NCBI RefSeq assembly: GCF_001428105.1
Contig: NZ_LMSJ01000007.1
Span: 62,001-126,000, forward strand
Direction of reading: 5' to 3'
DNA length: 64,000 nucleotides
DNA from: Paenibacillus sp. Soil766
Lineage (GTDB): Bacteria > Bacillota > Bacilli > Paenibacillales > NBRC-103111
A program made the position numbers and the translations under genes. Below are positions 44,636 through 53,628 of this stretch, piece by piece. Numbering within the stretch: the first letter of the stretch is position 1; each line of letters opens with the position of its first letter. The notes beneath the pieces were generated by a model, which saw only the letters and a list, made by a program, of their open reading frames with translations, was not told the DNA's origin and searched no databases.

Positions 44636-45580
44636 CTATGGATAAATCTCCCCAAGCCCAAGCGAAGCATCCAACTGCACATATCGCGGGCCATTGTGCT
44701 CGAGGATGAGATAGTTATCCCCAAATATCCATTGTTGATAACCTAACACGGTTAACGGCATCGTCACCTGAGCATCGTACAGCTCTGTGACGTAGGTTAG
44801 ATCCCCTTGCTGCTCCAATGCAATCTTGAGCTCGGGCAAGGATGTCACTTGAAGCGGTGTGCCTTCAATCCATGGCATACGTTCATATGGATCGACTGGG
44901 GGGCGTTTCAGGGTTTGAGCGGTTCCATACGATAAATCGGAGGGAAAACTCAGAGCATACGCCATTCGTGGCGTTGGATCCTCAGTCAACGGGAGCAATT
45001 CCCCGGATTTGGCATCGAGATAGTAGGTCTCGTCATCTAGGGCGATTTTCCAAACAGAAGTAAGTGTATCCATATATAAGCGGTCTTTAATAATCGTTTC
45101 ATTTTGCACAAATTCGTCGTAAAGGATAGTAGAAGGAATGAGTTCTCGTTGTATCAAAGAACGATACAACGTAGCTAAACTAAATAGCGGAGATGAGCCT
45201 GTCCCATATTCGATCAAACGGAAACCGCCGCCATCAACGGCATGCACAATCATGTAGCCCACTTCTTGCCCTTGATCGGTGAGGATGACGGCCCAGCCAT
45301 GAGTGCCAGGTCCGAGTGGGTAGCTGTTCCAGTGTGCGTGCAGCCAGCCTGTGAAACCATCTTCCTTCGCAAGTGTTGACTGCCACTTATCGATCGTTGA
45401 ACTGAAAGTTGATGTACTCGACAAGTCTGGTGATGAGGCTGTCGCTTTAGTAGGTTCCTTCACTTGCGCCTGAGTAGGGCTTGTCCCGCCTATGTTATCA
45501 ACAGCTGAAGTGTGTAGGGGCATGAAGCCAATACTGCACAATATAATACAAGTGGCTGTCCAAGTGGTCCACGATTTCAT
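44636..45580 (-). CDS. secreted protein of unknown function
   Basis: A 314-residue protein with an N-terminal signal peptide (hydrophobic residues ~8-24, likely cut after TSA near 26). The mature part starts with a Ser/Thr-rich linker. It carries a predicted mixed alpha/beta body with WLHAHWNSYPLGPGTHGWAVILTDQGQEVGYMIVHA and LSYGTAQTLKRPPVDPYERMPWIEGTPL. No lipobox, so it is probably released or wall-associated. It sits between yqzE and yqhG, where B. subtilis has comG, tasA and sinIR. Family not recognised. Confidence 0.7.
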   Translation of the reverse strand: MKSWTTWTATCIILCSIGFMPLHTSAVDNIGGTSPTQAQVKEPTKATASSPDLSSTSTFSSTIDKWQSTLAKEDGFTGWLHAHWNSYPLGPGTHGWAVILTDQGQEVGYMIVHAVDGGGFRLIEYGTGSSPLFSLATLYRSLIQRELIPSTILYDEFVQNETIIKDRLYMDTLTSVWKIALDDETYYLDAKSGELLPLTEDPTPRMAYALSFPSDLSYGTAQTLKRPPVDPYERMPWIEGTPLQVTSLPELKIALEQQGDLTYVTELYDAQVTMPLTVLGYQQWIFGDNYLILEHNGPRYVQLDASLGLGEIYP

Positions 45581-45696
45581 CTTCGTTCACCTGCCTCTCG
45601 CTAACCTCTTAGTGTATGTGACTATTGTAATGCGTATGCCTTAAAAAGAATGTTAGAACCTGTTGCGGATTATTTGCGAGGTTTTAGCGACTTGCG

Positions 45697-46698
45697 TCAG
45701 TTCCTGGATGCGATTCGACTTGCATTTAAGTGAAATAGTCCGCCATTGATGACGGATACAGCGATCCGCGGCTTATGCTGCCAATCGATCTCTTCTAAGC
45801 GATTCCGACATTGGATTTCGATTTCATCTCTTTTGTCAGGTTCTGCTGTAAGTAAAAGGCCATTGTAATAGCCCTCAACACGATCGATTTCACTGCGATG
45901 ACGGGCATTCGCTTCATCGGCCCAGCGGTGGTCATAGGTGCTGACTTTACGCTCGAGCATCATCTCCAGGGCATTAATCGCCTTCGGGATGGAGATCGTG
46001 TCCGGTAAGATATGACTATTCGCAGGGAGCTTCGGTGACAGACTTTTCGTAAGCATTTGCTTATGAAAATGCTCGCGAATTTCACCGGTGCCCAGCTGAA
46101 TCGCAAGAGAATGAATTTCAGTCCGTTTACGGTCACAGAGAAGCTCAACCTTGTAGTTCACACAGAGCCACGTATTGTAGACGAGGGAAGCATGATACGT
46201 CGCCCCCGTTGGGAAAGGCTCTTCGAATAAATGGATAAATCTTCCTCGCTCGCGAACGATACCGAAGATCTGGTCAAGCCGCCGGCTCCCGAAGGTGACA
46301 TCATCTTGTGGAACTCGCGCCGTGATGGTCGTCGGAACGAAACCGAAATAACGGCCGAGTATACTGTCCGGCGCACTCCCTGCAGGAGCACCAGCACCGC
46401 CTGTACCCGATGGCCCGTAGCCAGTGGACGGAGGGTTTTGGACAGCGGTCACAGCTGCAGCCTTCGGTTTCGTTTCGAGCTTCATCTGCTCCGGATCGAA
46501 CACGAATTTATAAGTCATCGTTTCCGCAGCAGCACCGGTTCGCTCAATGAAGCTCCAATAGTAGGGTCGGCCCGTCAGTTCCCGATCTGCATCGGGAGAG
46601 AGCTTGACCGTCACAGAGGCAGGTGTTTTCTCTAGAATCTGACAATCGTAGGCTTCCAGAAAACGCATCACGAACGAGTGGATGTTTCGTTTATTCAT
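45697..46698 (-). CDS. yqhG: YqhG-family protein
   Basis: A 333-residue soluble protein. NIHSFVMRFLEAYDCQILEKTPASVTVKLSPDADRELTGRPYYWSFIERTG is the YqhG N-terminus. A Gly/Pro/Ala-rich linker at about 85-110 is an insertion relative to the family. It overlaps the end of yqhH by four bases, the same order as in B. subtilis, which suggests it is a partner of that helicase. Function unknown. Confidence 0.85.
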   Translation of the reverse strand: MNKRNIHSFVMRFLEAYDCQILEKTPASVTVKLSPDADRELTGRPYYWSFIERTGAAAETMTYKFVFDPEQMKLETKPKAAAVTAVQNPPSTGYGPSGTGGAGAPAGSAPDSILGRYFGFVPTTITARVPQDDVTFGSRRLDQIFGIVRERGRFIHLFEEPFPTGATYHASLVYNTWLCVNYKVELLCDRKRTEIHSLAIQLGTGEIREHFHKQMLTKSLSPKLPANSHILPDTISIPKAINALEMMLERKVSTYDHRWADEANARHRSEIDRVEGYYNGLLLTAEPDKRDEIEIQCRNRLEEIDWQHKPRIAVSVINGGLFHLNASRIASRN

Positions 46699-48485
46699 GG
46701 GCCCACCTCCACACCTTGGGAACCGCCAACAGCATCAAGGATGTCTTGGAACTTGGCGCCATATTGCGGGTTTTGTTCGATTTCTTCTCTTACTTCGCTG
46801 ATGGAATGACCAAGTTCATCGATTCTACGACGGATATCTTCACCGGATCCGGCTTCCATCACCATGCGGAATAGGGATGTTTCAAGCGAGCCGCGTTTTT
46901 CGATTTTCTCCAAAATCGTATCCAGCTGCCCAATAACTAGTTCAAACATATTAATCTTTTCATGCAATAACGAAAGAATATGTTCTTCAATGGTATTCCT
47001 TGTGGATAAGTTATAAATGTTCACGTCATGTGTTTGTCCGAGCCGATGGACCCGGCCGATCCGTTGTTCTACGCGCATTGGATTCCACGGGAGATCAAAG
47101 TTGATCATGTTGTGGCAAAATTGGAGATTAATGCCCTCGCCACCCGCCTCAGTTGCAATAAGCACTTGGACACGGTTACGGAATAAATCCATCATCCAGT
47201 CTTTTTTGCCGCGATTCATGCCGCCTCGGTACGGGACTGCCGTAATCTTATGTTCTTTGAGATAGTTCAGTAAATACTCTTGCGATGCCCGATACTCCGT
47301 GAAAATAATGACTTTATCATTGATATCTTGGATGAGACGCATCGTGGTTTCCGCTTTACTATTAGACTTAATGCTGCGAATAAGCTCGACGAGCTCCCAA
47401 ATTTTGGGGCGAACTGGCGAGTCTTCGGCTGTCTTTTTAAATAAATTCACCAACGTAATAAACACAGCGTCTCGCGAACTGCACACCTCACGCTGAAGTG
47501 TAATCATCGAAAGCATAGAGCTGAGATCGCCGCCACTCTCGGAATAGCGTGTACGTACGAAATTCGTAACCCCATCATAGAGCGCTTGTTCATCATCCGA
47601 GAGAGTGAGAGGGATATTACGCACAATACGCTTCGTATAGTGAACACCCCCGTCTCCCCGACGGTTGCGGATCATTACCTTAGAAAGCTCTTGCTGCAGC
47701 TGAATCTCATTCTTCGGCGTTCGTTTGCCAACAACGAAGTTGCTCTTGAAGCTGTTCTGCCCGCCAAGCTGACCTGGCTTCAGCAGGGTAATCAGGTTGT
47801 AGAGCTCTTTGAGATCGTTCTGCACAGGCGTAGCTGTGAGGAGCAGGCAGTATTTTTTGCGCAGCTCGTTGACGAAGGTGTAGTTGGTCGTTTTCTTATT
47901 CTTCAGCTTGTGCGCTTCATCGACGATGAGCATATCGTATTCAAGGCCCATCACAATCTCGCGATGTGGGTCTCTTTTGGCCGTATCCATCGAGGCCACG
48001 ATAATGTCAGCTTGCTGCCACATGTAGGCTTTCTTATGCGCAACAGCAGGAATGCCGAATTTGGTATTCAATTCTCGAACCCATTGCAAGACAAGGGAAG
48101 CGGGTACAAGGATAAGTGTTTTGCGGACAAGACCACGGATCATGTATTCTTTTAAAATTAAACCAGCTTCAATCGTCTTCCCAAGTCCAACCTCATCGGC
48201 CAAAATAGCACGTCCACGCATCTCGTTGAGTACTCGTTTCGCTGTATCAATCTGGTGCGCCATAGGTTCTAGCGTCCCTAAGTGCGCAAGGCATTGCATA
48301 TCATCAAACGTAGAAATAAGCCCCGATTCTTCCGATTCGTAGGCAAGCTGATATAAGGTCCAGTCATCCCAGGGACCTCCTCCACGTACACGATTGTCCA
48401 GCTCGGTAAACCAGTCCCTCTCAAAATGCATATCCAGCTGTTTATGAATGGGGCGAATGTTCTCTTGCTGATCATGTTGACGCAT
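46695..48485 (-). CDS. yqhH: SNF2-family DNA/RNA helicase (YqhH)
   Basis: A 596-residue SNF2/RapA-like ATPase. Motif I is ADEVGLGKTIEAGL, motif II LIVDEAHKLKN, motif III LTATPVQN, motif V GGEGINLQFCHNMINFDLPW and motif VI EQRIGRVHRLGQ. RapA-like enzymes recycle RNA polymerase; YqhH lacks RapA's extra N-terminal domains. AGGAGGG precedes the ATG at 48485. It is followed by yqhG in one operon and is divergent from lipM. Confidence 0.92.
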   Translation of the reverse strand: MRQHDQQENIRPIHKQLDMHFERDWFTELDNRVRGGGPWDDWTLYQLAYESEESGLISTFDDMQCLAHLGTLEPMAHQIDTAKRVLNEMRGRAILADEVGLGKTIEAGLILKEYMIRGLVRKTLILVPASLVLQWVRELNTKFGIPAVAHKKAYMWQQADIIVASMDTAKRDPHREIVMGLEYDMLIVDEAHKLKNKKTTNYTFVNELRKKYCLLLTATPVQNDLKELYNLITLLKPGQLGGQNSFKSNFVVGKRTPKNEIQLQQELSKVMIRNRRGDGGVHYTKRIVRNIPLTLSDDEQALYDGVTNFVRTRYSESGGDLSSMLSMITLQREVCSSRDAVFITLVNLFKKTAEDSPVRPKIWELVELIRSIKSNSKAETTMRLIQDINDKVIIFTEYRASQEYLLNYLKEHKITAVPYRGGMNRGKKDWMMDLFRNRVQVLIATEAGGEGINLQFCHNMINFDLPWNPMRVEQRIGRVHRLGQTHDVNIYNLSTRNTIEEHILSLLHEKINMFELVIGQLDTILEKIEKRGSLETSLFRMVMEAGSGEDIRRRIDELGHSISEVREEIEQNPQYGAKFQDILDAVGGSQGVEVGP

Positions 48486-48699
48486 GGCAGTGCCCTCCTA
48501 AACGATCTGATACTGTGCTTATCCTCGCAAATGTCGCGTACATCTTAGTATGTCCAGAGAAGAATCTTTCATAACTTTTCCCATGTAAGAGTTTTACTGG
48601 GGGTTGCGGTCACAGGTCGAACGCGGAACTTGAATATGATATGATAGAGGTTAGTTTTTGGGGAAAAGTGACGTTATACACGAAAGGAAGTCGAATGAG

Positions 48700-49539
48700 A
48701 TGACAGATTGGCGATTTATACATACAGGGGATCGTTCTCCTGCTGAAAATATGGCTTTAGATGAAGCGATACTTACCGCCCACAGTGAAGGTAAAGTTCC
48801 ACCAACGGTGCGTTTCTATGGATGGAATCCTGCTACGTTATCTATTGGTTATTTTCAAAAGGCGGCTGAAGTGGATCAGGAAGCGGTAGCGAACGAGGGA
48901 ATTGGCTTTGTGAGACGGCCTACTGGCGGAAGAGCTGTGCTGCACGATAAAGAGCTGACGTATAGCATCATCGTGGCTGAGGATTATCCAGGCATCCCCC
49001 GGAATGTGACGGAAGCTTATCGCGTGTTGAGTGAGGGGCTATTGCAAGGTTTTCGTGCGCTAGGCCTTGCAGCAGAAATGGTGCAGCTCGCTAGCGATGA
49101 GGAAAAAGAGAAATACGCCTCCGCTGGCTCTGCGGCTTGCTTCGATTCACCATCGTGGTATGAGCTGGTCGTTGAAGGTCGTAAGGTGGCTGGCAGCGCA
49201 CAAGTACGTCAGAAAAATGTGGTCCTGCAGCATGGTTCCATCTTGCTGGACATGGATACGGATCAGTTATTTCGGATGCTGCGCTTCTCGAATGAGAAGG
49301 TGGCCGATCGTATGAAACAAAGCTTCTTGAAGAAAGCGGTGGCGATTAATGAATTGCTGCGTGCACAAGGGAAGAAGGAAGTGATGATTGGTGAAGTGGA
49401 GGAAGCGTTCCGACGTGAAATTGCACTAGGGCTTGGAGTTGAACTTGTTGAGTCGACGTTGACGGACTATGAGATTGAGCTTACGGAGCGACTTGTTGCT
49501 GAGAAATATGGCACGGATGAGTGGAATTTACGGCGTTAA
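48700..49539 (+). CDS. lipM: octanoyl-[acyl carrier protein]:GcvH N-octanoyltransferase
   Basis: A 279-residue cofactor-transferase-family protein of the LipM type: ENMALDEAILTAH, GFVRRPTGGRAVLHDKELTYSI and GSAACFDSPSWYELVVEGRKVAGSAQVR. Cys147 in ACFDSPSWYE is the family's acyl-transfer cysteine, which separates LipM from lipoate-protein ligases. It moves octanoate from ACP to the glycine cleavage H protein, the first step of lipoate assembly in Firmicutes. ATG 48700 follows AAAGGAAG. In B. subtilis lipM lies near yqhG/yqhH, with the gcvT-gcvPA-gcvPB genes between; here the gcv genes are absent from the interval. Confidence 0.92.
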   Translation: MTDWRFIHTGDRSPAENMALDEAILTAHSEGKVPPTVRFYGWNPATLSIGYFQKAAEVDQEAVANEGIGFVRRPTGGRAVLHDKELTYSIIVAEDYPGIPRNVTEAYRVLSEGLLQGFRALGLAAEMVQLASDEEKEKYASAGSAACFDSPSWYELVVEGRKVAGSAQVRQKNVVLQHGSILLDMDTDQLFRMLRFSNEKVADRMKQSFLKKAVAINELLRAQGKKEVMIGEVEEAFRREIALGLGVELVESTLTDYEIELTERLVAEKYGTDEWNLRR

Positions 49540-49544
49540 TCCAG

Positions 49545-49612
49545 TTATTCGAGAAATTGGCCGAAAATGATCTAAAATAGCTGGAGTTTATCCAGTTAGC
49601 TGAATCATCCAA
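49545..49612. repeat. short AT-rich intergenic repeat relative
   Basis: Contains AAATTGGCCGAAAATGATC and TAGCTGGAGTTTATCCAGTTAGCTG, in the style of the repeats at 7925-8112 and 25325-25540 (compare TAGCTGTATATTTTCCAGTTA at 25506). The similarity is partial and was judged by eye. Confidence 0.35.
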
Positions 49613-49615
49613 AAT

Positions 49616-49663
49616 AAAGGACAGTCCGCAGGTAGAAAAATCTACTCAAAGGACTGTCCTTTT
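49616..49663. terminator. bidirectional terminator
   Basis: Stem AAAGGACAGTCC / GGACTGTCCTTT, with an inner GTAGA / TCTAC stem, between lipM and the convergent ABC transporter operon. Confidence 0.85.
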
Positions 49664-49667
49664 GTAA

Positions 49668-50462
49668 TTAGCCGAGTACGACTCTGTCATCCGCTAGCTT
49701 ATTGCCGCTGATGTGCTCAAACTCACCGAGCAGCTGCGCTACCGTGAGGTCCTTCTTCCGTTCCTCGTTCACATCTAGAATGATGCGACCTTTATCCATC
49801 ATAATCAGTCGATTGCCAAGACGAATCGCTTGCTCCATATTGTGCGTGACCATGAGTGTGGTCAGCTTCATTTCGCGCACGATTTCCTCGGTCAATCGTG
49901 TGATCAGTTCAGCACGCGCGGGATCGAGCGCGGCGGTGTGCTCATCAAGCAGCAGAATCTGCGGCTTGGTGAAAGTCGCCATCAGCAAGCTGAGAGCTTG
50001 GCGCTCGCCGCCGGAGAGCAGACCGACCTTCGCGCGCAGACGGCCCTCCAGGCCGATGCCGAGGCGCTGCAGCTGTTCGAGGAACAGCTCGCGCTTCCGC
50101 GCGTTGGTGCCGAAGCTGAGCCCGCGTGTCTTGCCGCGGGCGTGCGCCATGGCGAGATTCTCCTCGATGGTCATTCGAGGAGCTGTCCCCGCCATGGGAT
50201 CTTGAAAGACGCGGCCGATCCAGCGGCTGCGCTGGTATTCTGGCAGATGGTGAATGGCTTCACCATCGATACGCACTTCGCCGGCGTCTGGCGTCATGAC
50301 GCCGGAGATGATGTTCATCAGCGTCGATTTACCGGCGCCGTTACTGCCGATGACCGTGACGAAGTCACCGGGCTTCAGGGTTAGGTTAATGCCGATGAGC
50401 GCAATCTTCTCATCGGCGGAACCAGGATTGAAGAGCTTGGAAACATTCGAGAGCTGCAGCAT
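49668..50462 (-). CDS. ATPase of a TrpXYZ-type ABC importer
   Basis: A 264-residue ABC ATPase. Walker A GSNGAGKST, signature LLSGGERQAL, Walker B LLLDEHTAALD, H-loop VTHNMEQA. The Walker B has histidine after the glutamate (DEHTAALD) where most ATPases have proline, a known trait of this transporter group. Its ATG shares one base with the stop of the permease gene. The 5' two thirds are strongly GC-rich. Works with the following permease and lipoprotein to import an amino acid or similar compound. Confidence 0.88.
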   Translation of the reverse strand: MLQLSNVSKLFNPGSADEKIALIGINLTLKPGDFVTVIGSNGAGKSTLMNIISGVMTPDAGEVRIDGEAIHHLPEYQRSRWIGRVFQDPMAGTAPRMTIEENLAMAHARGKTRGLSFGTNARKRELFLEQLQRLGIGLEGRLRAKVGLLSGGERQALSLLMATFTKPQILLLDEHTAALDPARAELITRLTEEIVREMKLTTLMVTHNMEQAIRLGNRLIMMDKGRIILDVNEERKKDLTVAQLLGEFEHISGNKLADDRVVLG

Positions 50463-51376
50463 TAACGCTCACCTCCTTTGTTCATTTTCAGCGCGAGCTC
50501 GAGGAGCTCAGCAGATCGGCGCTTGGCGTTCGCTTTTTGATTAATCGCTCGCTGCACGTAAGGCAGGACGAGCGCGATAATAACGATAATCGCGGTAATG
50601 AATTTCAAGTCGGATGCTTTAAGCCACTCGATTCTGAGCGCCAATGCGACAACAATTCGGTATACGATGGAACCGAGTACAGCAGCTAGTGTCGCTTGGA
50701 AAACCGAGCGAGCTCCAAAAATCGCTTCCCCAATAATAACGGAAGCTAGTCCGACCACGATCATCCCGATACCCATCGAGATGTCAGCAAAGCCAGATTG
50801 CTGAGCGATGAGCGCACCGGATAGCGCCACTAACCCGTTCGATAAGCTCAAGCCAAGAATCGTTGTTCGGTCCGTATTGGCACCGAAGCTGCGAATCATT
50901 CGTGCATTGTCACCTGTAGCTCGGAGCGATAGACCCAGGTCGGTATGCAAGAAAGCATCAAGTAACAATTTGAATACAATTACAATGATCAACACAACAG
51001 CAATGGGTGACATGGAAGTAAACAAAGTATCTACACCAAGAAGCGAAATGTTCGGCTTGCCCATGATGCGCATATTAATCGAATACAGGGCAATCATCAT
51101 GAGAATCCCGGACAGAAGCCCATTAATTTTACCCTTCGTATGAAGCAGTCCTGTGCAAGCGCCAGCAATAAGTCCACCTGCAAAAGCGGCTACACAAGCA
51201 AGAATCGGTGAGTAGCCATTTGCGATTAGAATCGCAGCAATGGCACCACCAGTTGTAAAACTCCCGTCTACCGTTAGATCGGGGAAATCAAGAATGCGAA
51301 ACGTAATATAAACACCTAGCGCCATCAAGGCATAGAGCAGACCTAGCTCGGTGGCACCAATCATTGAACTCATCAT
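50462..51376 (-). CDS. permease of a TrpXYZ-type ABC importer
   Basis: A 304-residue permease of the branched-chain-amino-acid/ribose type (BPD_transp_2), with about nine or ten helices. TFRILDFPDLTVDGSFTTGGAIAA and LGLSLRATGDNARMIRSFGANTDRTTILGLSLSNGLVALSG are typical of the family paired with PF04392-type binding proteins. AAGGAGG precedes the ATG at 51376. A hairpin separates it from the binding-protein gene upstream. Confidence 0.88.
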   Translation of the reverse strand: MMSSMIGATELGLLYALMALGVYITFRILDFPDLTVDGSFTTGGAIAAILIANGYSPILACVAAFAGGLIAGACTGLLHTKGKINGLLSGILMMIALYSINMRIMGKPNISLLGVDTLFTSMSPIAVVLIIVIVFKLLLDAFLHTDLGLSLRATGDNARMIRSFGANTDRTTILGLSLSNGLVALSGALIAQQSGFADISMGIGMIVVGLASVIIGEAIFGARSVFQATLAAVLGSIVYRIVVALALRIEWLKASDLKFITAIIVIIALVLPYVQRAINQKANAKRRSAELLELALKMNKGGER

Positions 51377-51396
51377 GAATAATCCTCCTTACTTTG

Positions 51397-51434
51397 AAAA
51401 AAAGGGATGAACGAAAGTGACGTTCACCCCTTTT
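51397..51434 (-). terminator. intercistronic hairpin between binding-protein and permease genes
   Basis: Stem CCCCTTTT-side arm CGTTCACCCC pairs with GGGATGAACG around a 7-nt loop; on the minus strand it ends in seven Ts. It lies 17 bp after the binding-protein stop and inside the operon, so it is likely a partial terminator or an mRNA-stabilising hairpin that gives extra binding protein. Confidence 0.75.
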
Positions 51435-51451
51435 GTGTCTTTACATCGATC

Positions 51452-52510
51452 TTACTGAATGATGTTTTTCTCTTTATCTTTAACAGCGGCTTTCATCGCA
51501 TCTGTTACTTCGATGCCTTGAGCTTTAGCTGCTTTAAGGTTGAGGATAAGATCCATTTTGTCAGGAACCGTTACTTTCATGTCAGCCGGTTTCTTACCAT
51601 TCTTGAGAATGTCGACGGCCATTTGGCCTACTTGGTATCCATGATCATAATACTTGAAGCCAACTGTTGCGAAAGCTCCTTTTTCAACGGTATCACGGTC
51701 ACTGGAGAAGAATGGAATTTTCTTCTCGTTAGCAATTTGAATGATGCCATCCACGCCGCTAACTACGGTATTATCCAGTGTAATCAAGAAAGCATCTACA
51801 CGTCCTACAAGAGATTGCGCAGCTTGTTTCACTTCTGATGTGTTCGTTACTGGTGCTTTGATAAGCTTAATGCCGTGCTTTGTTAAAGATTGTTCCGCAT
51901 TTTTCGCCATAATAACCGCATTGGGCTCGCCTTCATTAAGAACTAGGCCAACTGTTTTCACTTTCGGCATGTTTGCAGCAACGAAATCCATTAATTGGGC
52001 AACAGCCATTGGGTTCGTGTCAGAAGCTCCGGAGACATTGCCACCTGGCTTATCCACGTTGGTTACGATTTTAGCTGCAAGAGGGTCTGTAACAGCTGCG
52101 AAAAGAATTGGAGCCTTCTTCACTTGCTGTACGACTGCTTGTGCAGATGGCGTTGCAATACCTAGTACAAGATCGTTGTCAGCGGATGCTATTTTTTGAG
52201 CGATGGATAAGTTATTGGGTTGATCGCCTTGTGCGTTGTTGAAGTCTACCTTCAAGTTCGTTCCTTCTACGATGCCTGCATCTTTAAGTGCAGCTAGGAA
52301 ACCTTGACGTGTTGCATCCAAAGAAGGATGTTCAACAATTTGTGAAATCGCAATCTTATAAGTTTTGGATGCGGCTGCCGTAGCTGCCGGCGTTACTGAC
52401 GACGCTGCGCCACCTGTTGCTGGAGTTGGTTCAGCTTTTTGACCACAACCTGCTACTAACATGATAGCTGCTGATAATACGATGGATGCGAGTGCTTTCT
52501 TTTTCAACAA
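51452..52510 (-). CDS. substrate-binding lipoprotein of a TrpXYZ-type ABC importer
   Basis: A 352-residue binding protein of the ABC_sub_bind family (PF04392 type). Lipobox LVAGC with Cys22, then an Ala/Thr/Pro linker, then YKIAISQIVEHPSLDATRQGFLAALKDAGI and GNVSGASDTNPMAVAQLMDF, which are typical. Streptococcal relatives bind tryptophan and others bind tyrosine, but no T-box is visible upstream, so the ligand is unassigned. The start is TTG at 52510, six bases after GAGAGGGG. First gene of a three-gene operon. Confidence 0.88.
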   Translation of the reverse strand: MLKKKALASIVLSAAIMLVAGCGQKAEPTPATGGAASSVTPAATAAASKTYKIAISQIVEHPSLDATRQGFLAALKDAGIVEGTNLKVDFNNAQGDQPNNLSIAQKIASADNDLVLGIATPSAQAVVQQVKKAPILFAAVTDPLAAKIVTNVDKPGGNVSGASDTNPMAVAQLMDFVAANMPKVKTVGLVLNEGEPNAVIMAKNAEQSLTKHGIKLIKAPVTNTSEVKQAAQSLVGRVDAFLITLDNTVVSGVDGIIQIANEKKIPFFSSDRDTVEKGAFATVGFKYYDHGYQVGQMAVDILKNGKKPADMKVTVPDKMDLILNLKAAKAQGIEVTDAMKAAVKDKEKNIIQ

Positions 52511-52747
52511 AATTACCCCTCTCTATGTTCCCAGATGATTGCTTGGACGTATTGCTCGCCTACCACTTTAACGCTTTTGCTTGGCAAAGTATTAGTGGGC
52601 AGAGTGTCCAAATTCGTTTTTAATTAACCATAGTTTAATTGGCTCGTGGGTTTCCGTCAATTGTTTTATCCGAAATTGTGATTTTTTTGTAAAGATATGC
52701 CGAGGGAATGAAAAATTATAACGAATGAAGAGATAAGACTTGTACGC
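52511..52747 (-). promoter_or_regulatory. leader/promoter region of the ABC importer operon
   Basis: About 240 bp, AT-rich toward the dat side. I looked for a T-box (AGGGUGG-type) and for amino-acid riboswitches and saw none. A TTGCCAAGCAAAAGCG segment on the minus strand near 52575 can form a small stem only. Confidence 0.35.
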
Positions 52748-52795
52748 AAAAAAGAGGACAACCATAGTTGCCATTCGAGATGACTAGGGTTGCCC
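52748..52795 (-). terminator. terminator of the dat gene
   Basis: Arms GGGCAACC and GGTTGTCC (one G-T pair), with an inner TAGT / ACTA pairing; on the minus strand they are followed by CTCTTTTTTG. It lies 28 bp after the dat stop codon. Confidence 0.75.
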
Positions 52796-52822
52796 TTGCA
52801 TAGTGGGGGGAGTGTGAGCCTT

Positions 52823-53628
52823 CTAATTGAGGAAGGTTCTTTCGAATTCAGTTTGAAGCTTCTGGGTTGTTGGACCAGGTGCACCAGTCCCGATGGATAG
52901 TCCGTCTACTTGAAGGATTGGTGTGATTTCCACTGTTGTCCCTGTGATAAAGGCCTCATCCGCATACAGAAGTTGTTCCGTTGTGAAGGCTTCTTCCTTG
53001 ACTGGTATTTGTAAGGCATGAGCTATTCGGAGTACGACAGCACGTGTAATACCATGCAGAATCAAGTGATTAGCAGGATGCGTGTAGAGAACCTGATCTT
53101 TCACGATCATCAGATTAGAGGCACTGCATTCAGTTACCGTACCTTCCCTATGAAGTACGACTTCTTGTACCCCATGATCGAGTGCTGTTTGCTTGGCAAG
53201 TACATTTGGAAGCAAATTCAAGGTCTTGAGATCACATCTTAACCAGCGAATATCAGGTTGTGTAACGGCTTGGATACCATTCTCTCAGAGCAGTAGGCTA
53301 GTAAAATTGGTGCAGCCTGTGTCGGAAAAGGATGTGCGCGAGGCGCCTCTCCACGGGTGATTTGCAAATAAACGGTGCCTTCAATGAGGTTATTATGATG
53401 AATGAGTTTGGTTAGTATAGCTAGGATTTCATCGCTCGTATGCGGTAAAGGGAGGCGTACTTCACTCGCTGTTCGTTCGAGTCGCTGCATATGGGCAGCA
53501 CCTTCATAAATCTGTCCATTGTAGACGCGAAACACTTCGTAAATGCCGTCTCCGAAATAATAACCGCGATCATCTGGTGAGATGTGTATGTCCTGTTTAT
53601 GTACGAATTCATTTTTATAAAAATACAT
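52823..53628 (-). pseudogene. dat: D-amino-acid transaminase broken by a single frameshift
   Basis: Two reading frames together make a full class IV PLP aminotransferase of the Dat type. The first (53628 down to 53239) has YFGDGIYEVFRVYNGQIYEG and LQITRGEAPRAHPFP. The second (from about 53280 to 52823) has QPDIRWLRCDLKTLNLLPN with the PLP lysine, then YTHPANHLILHGITR and TGTTVEITPILQVDG. They meet at 53281-53290, where a one-base deletion in a GAGAGA run shifts the frame; the sum is close to the ~283 residues of the family. Dat makes D-glutamate for the cell wall. Either the gene is dead or this is a sequencing error; everything else is intact. Confidence 0.88.

Noticed and set aside
52511-52747. 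T-box or amino-acid riboswitch in front of the TrpXYZ-type importer
   Set aside because: No AGGGUGG-type antiterminator sequence, no specifier stem and no terminator before the start codon.
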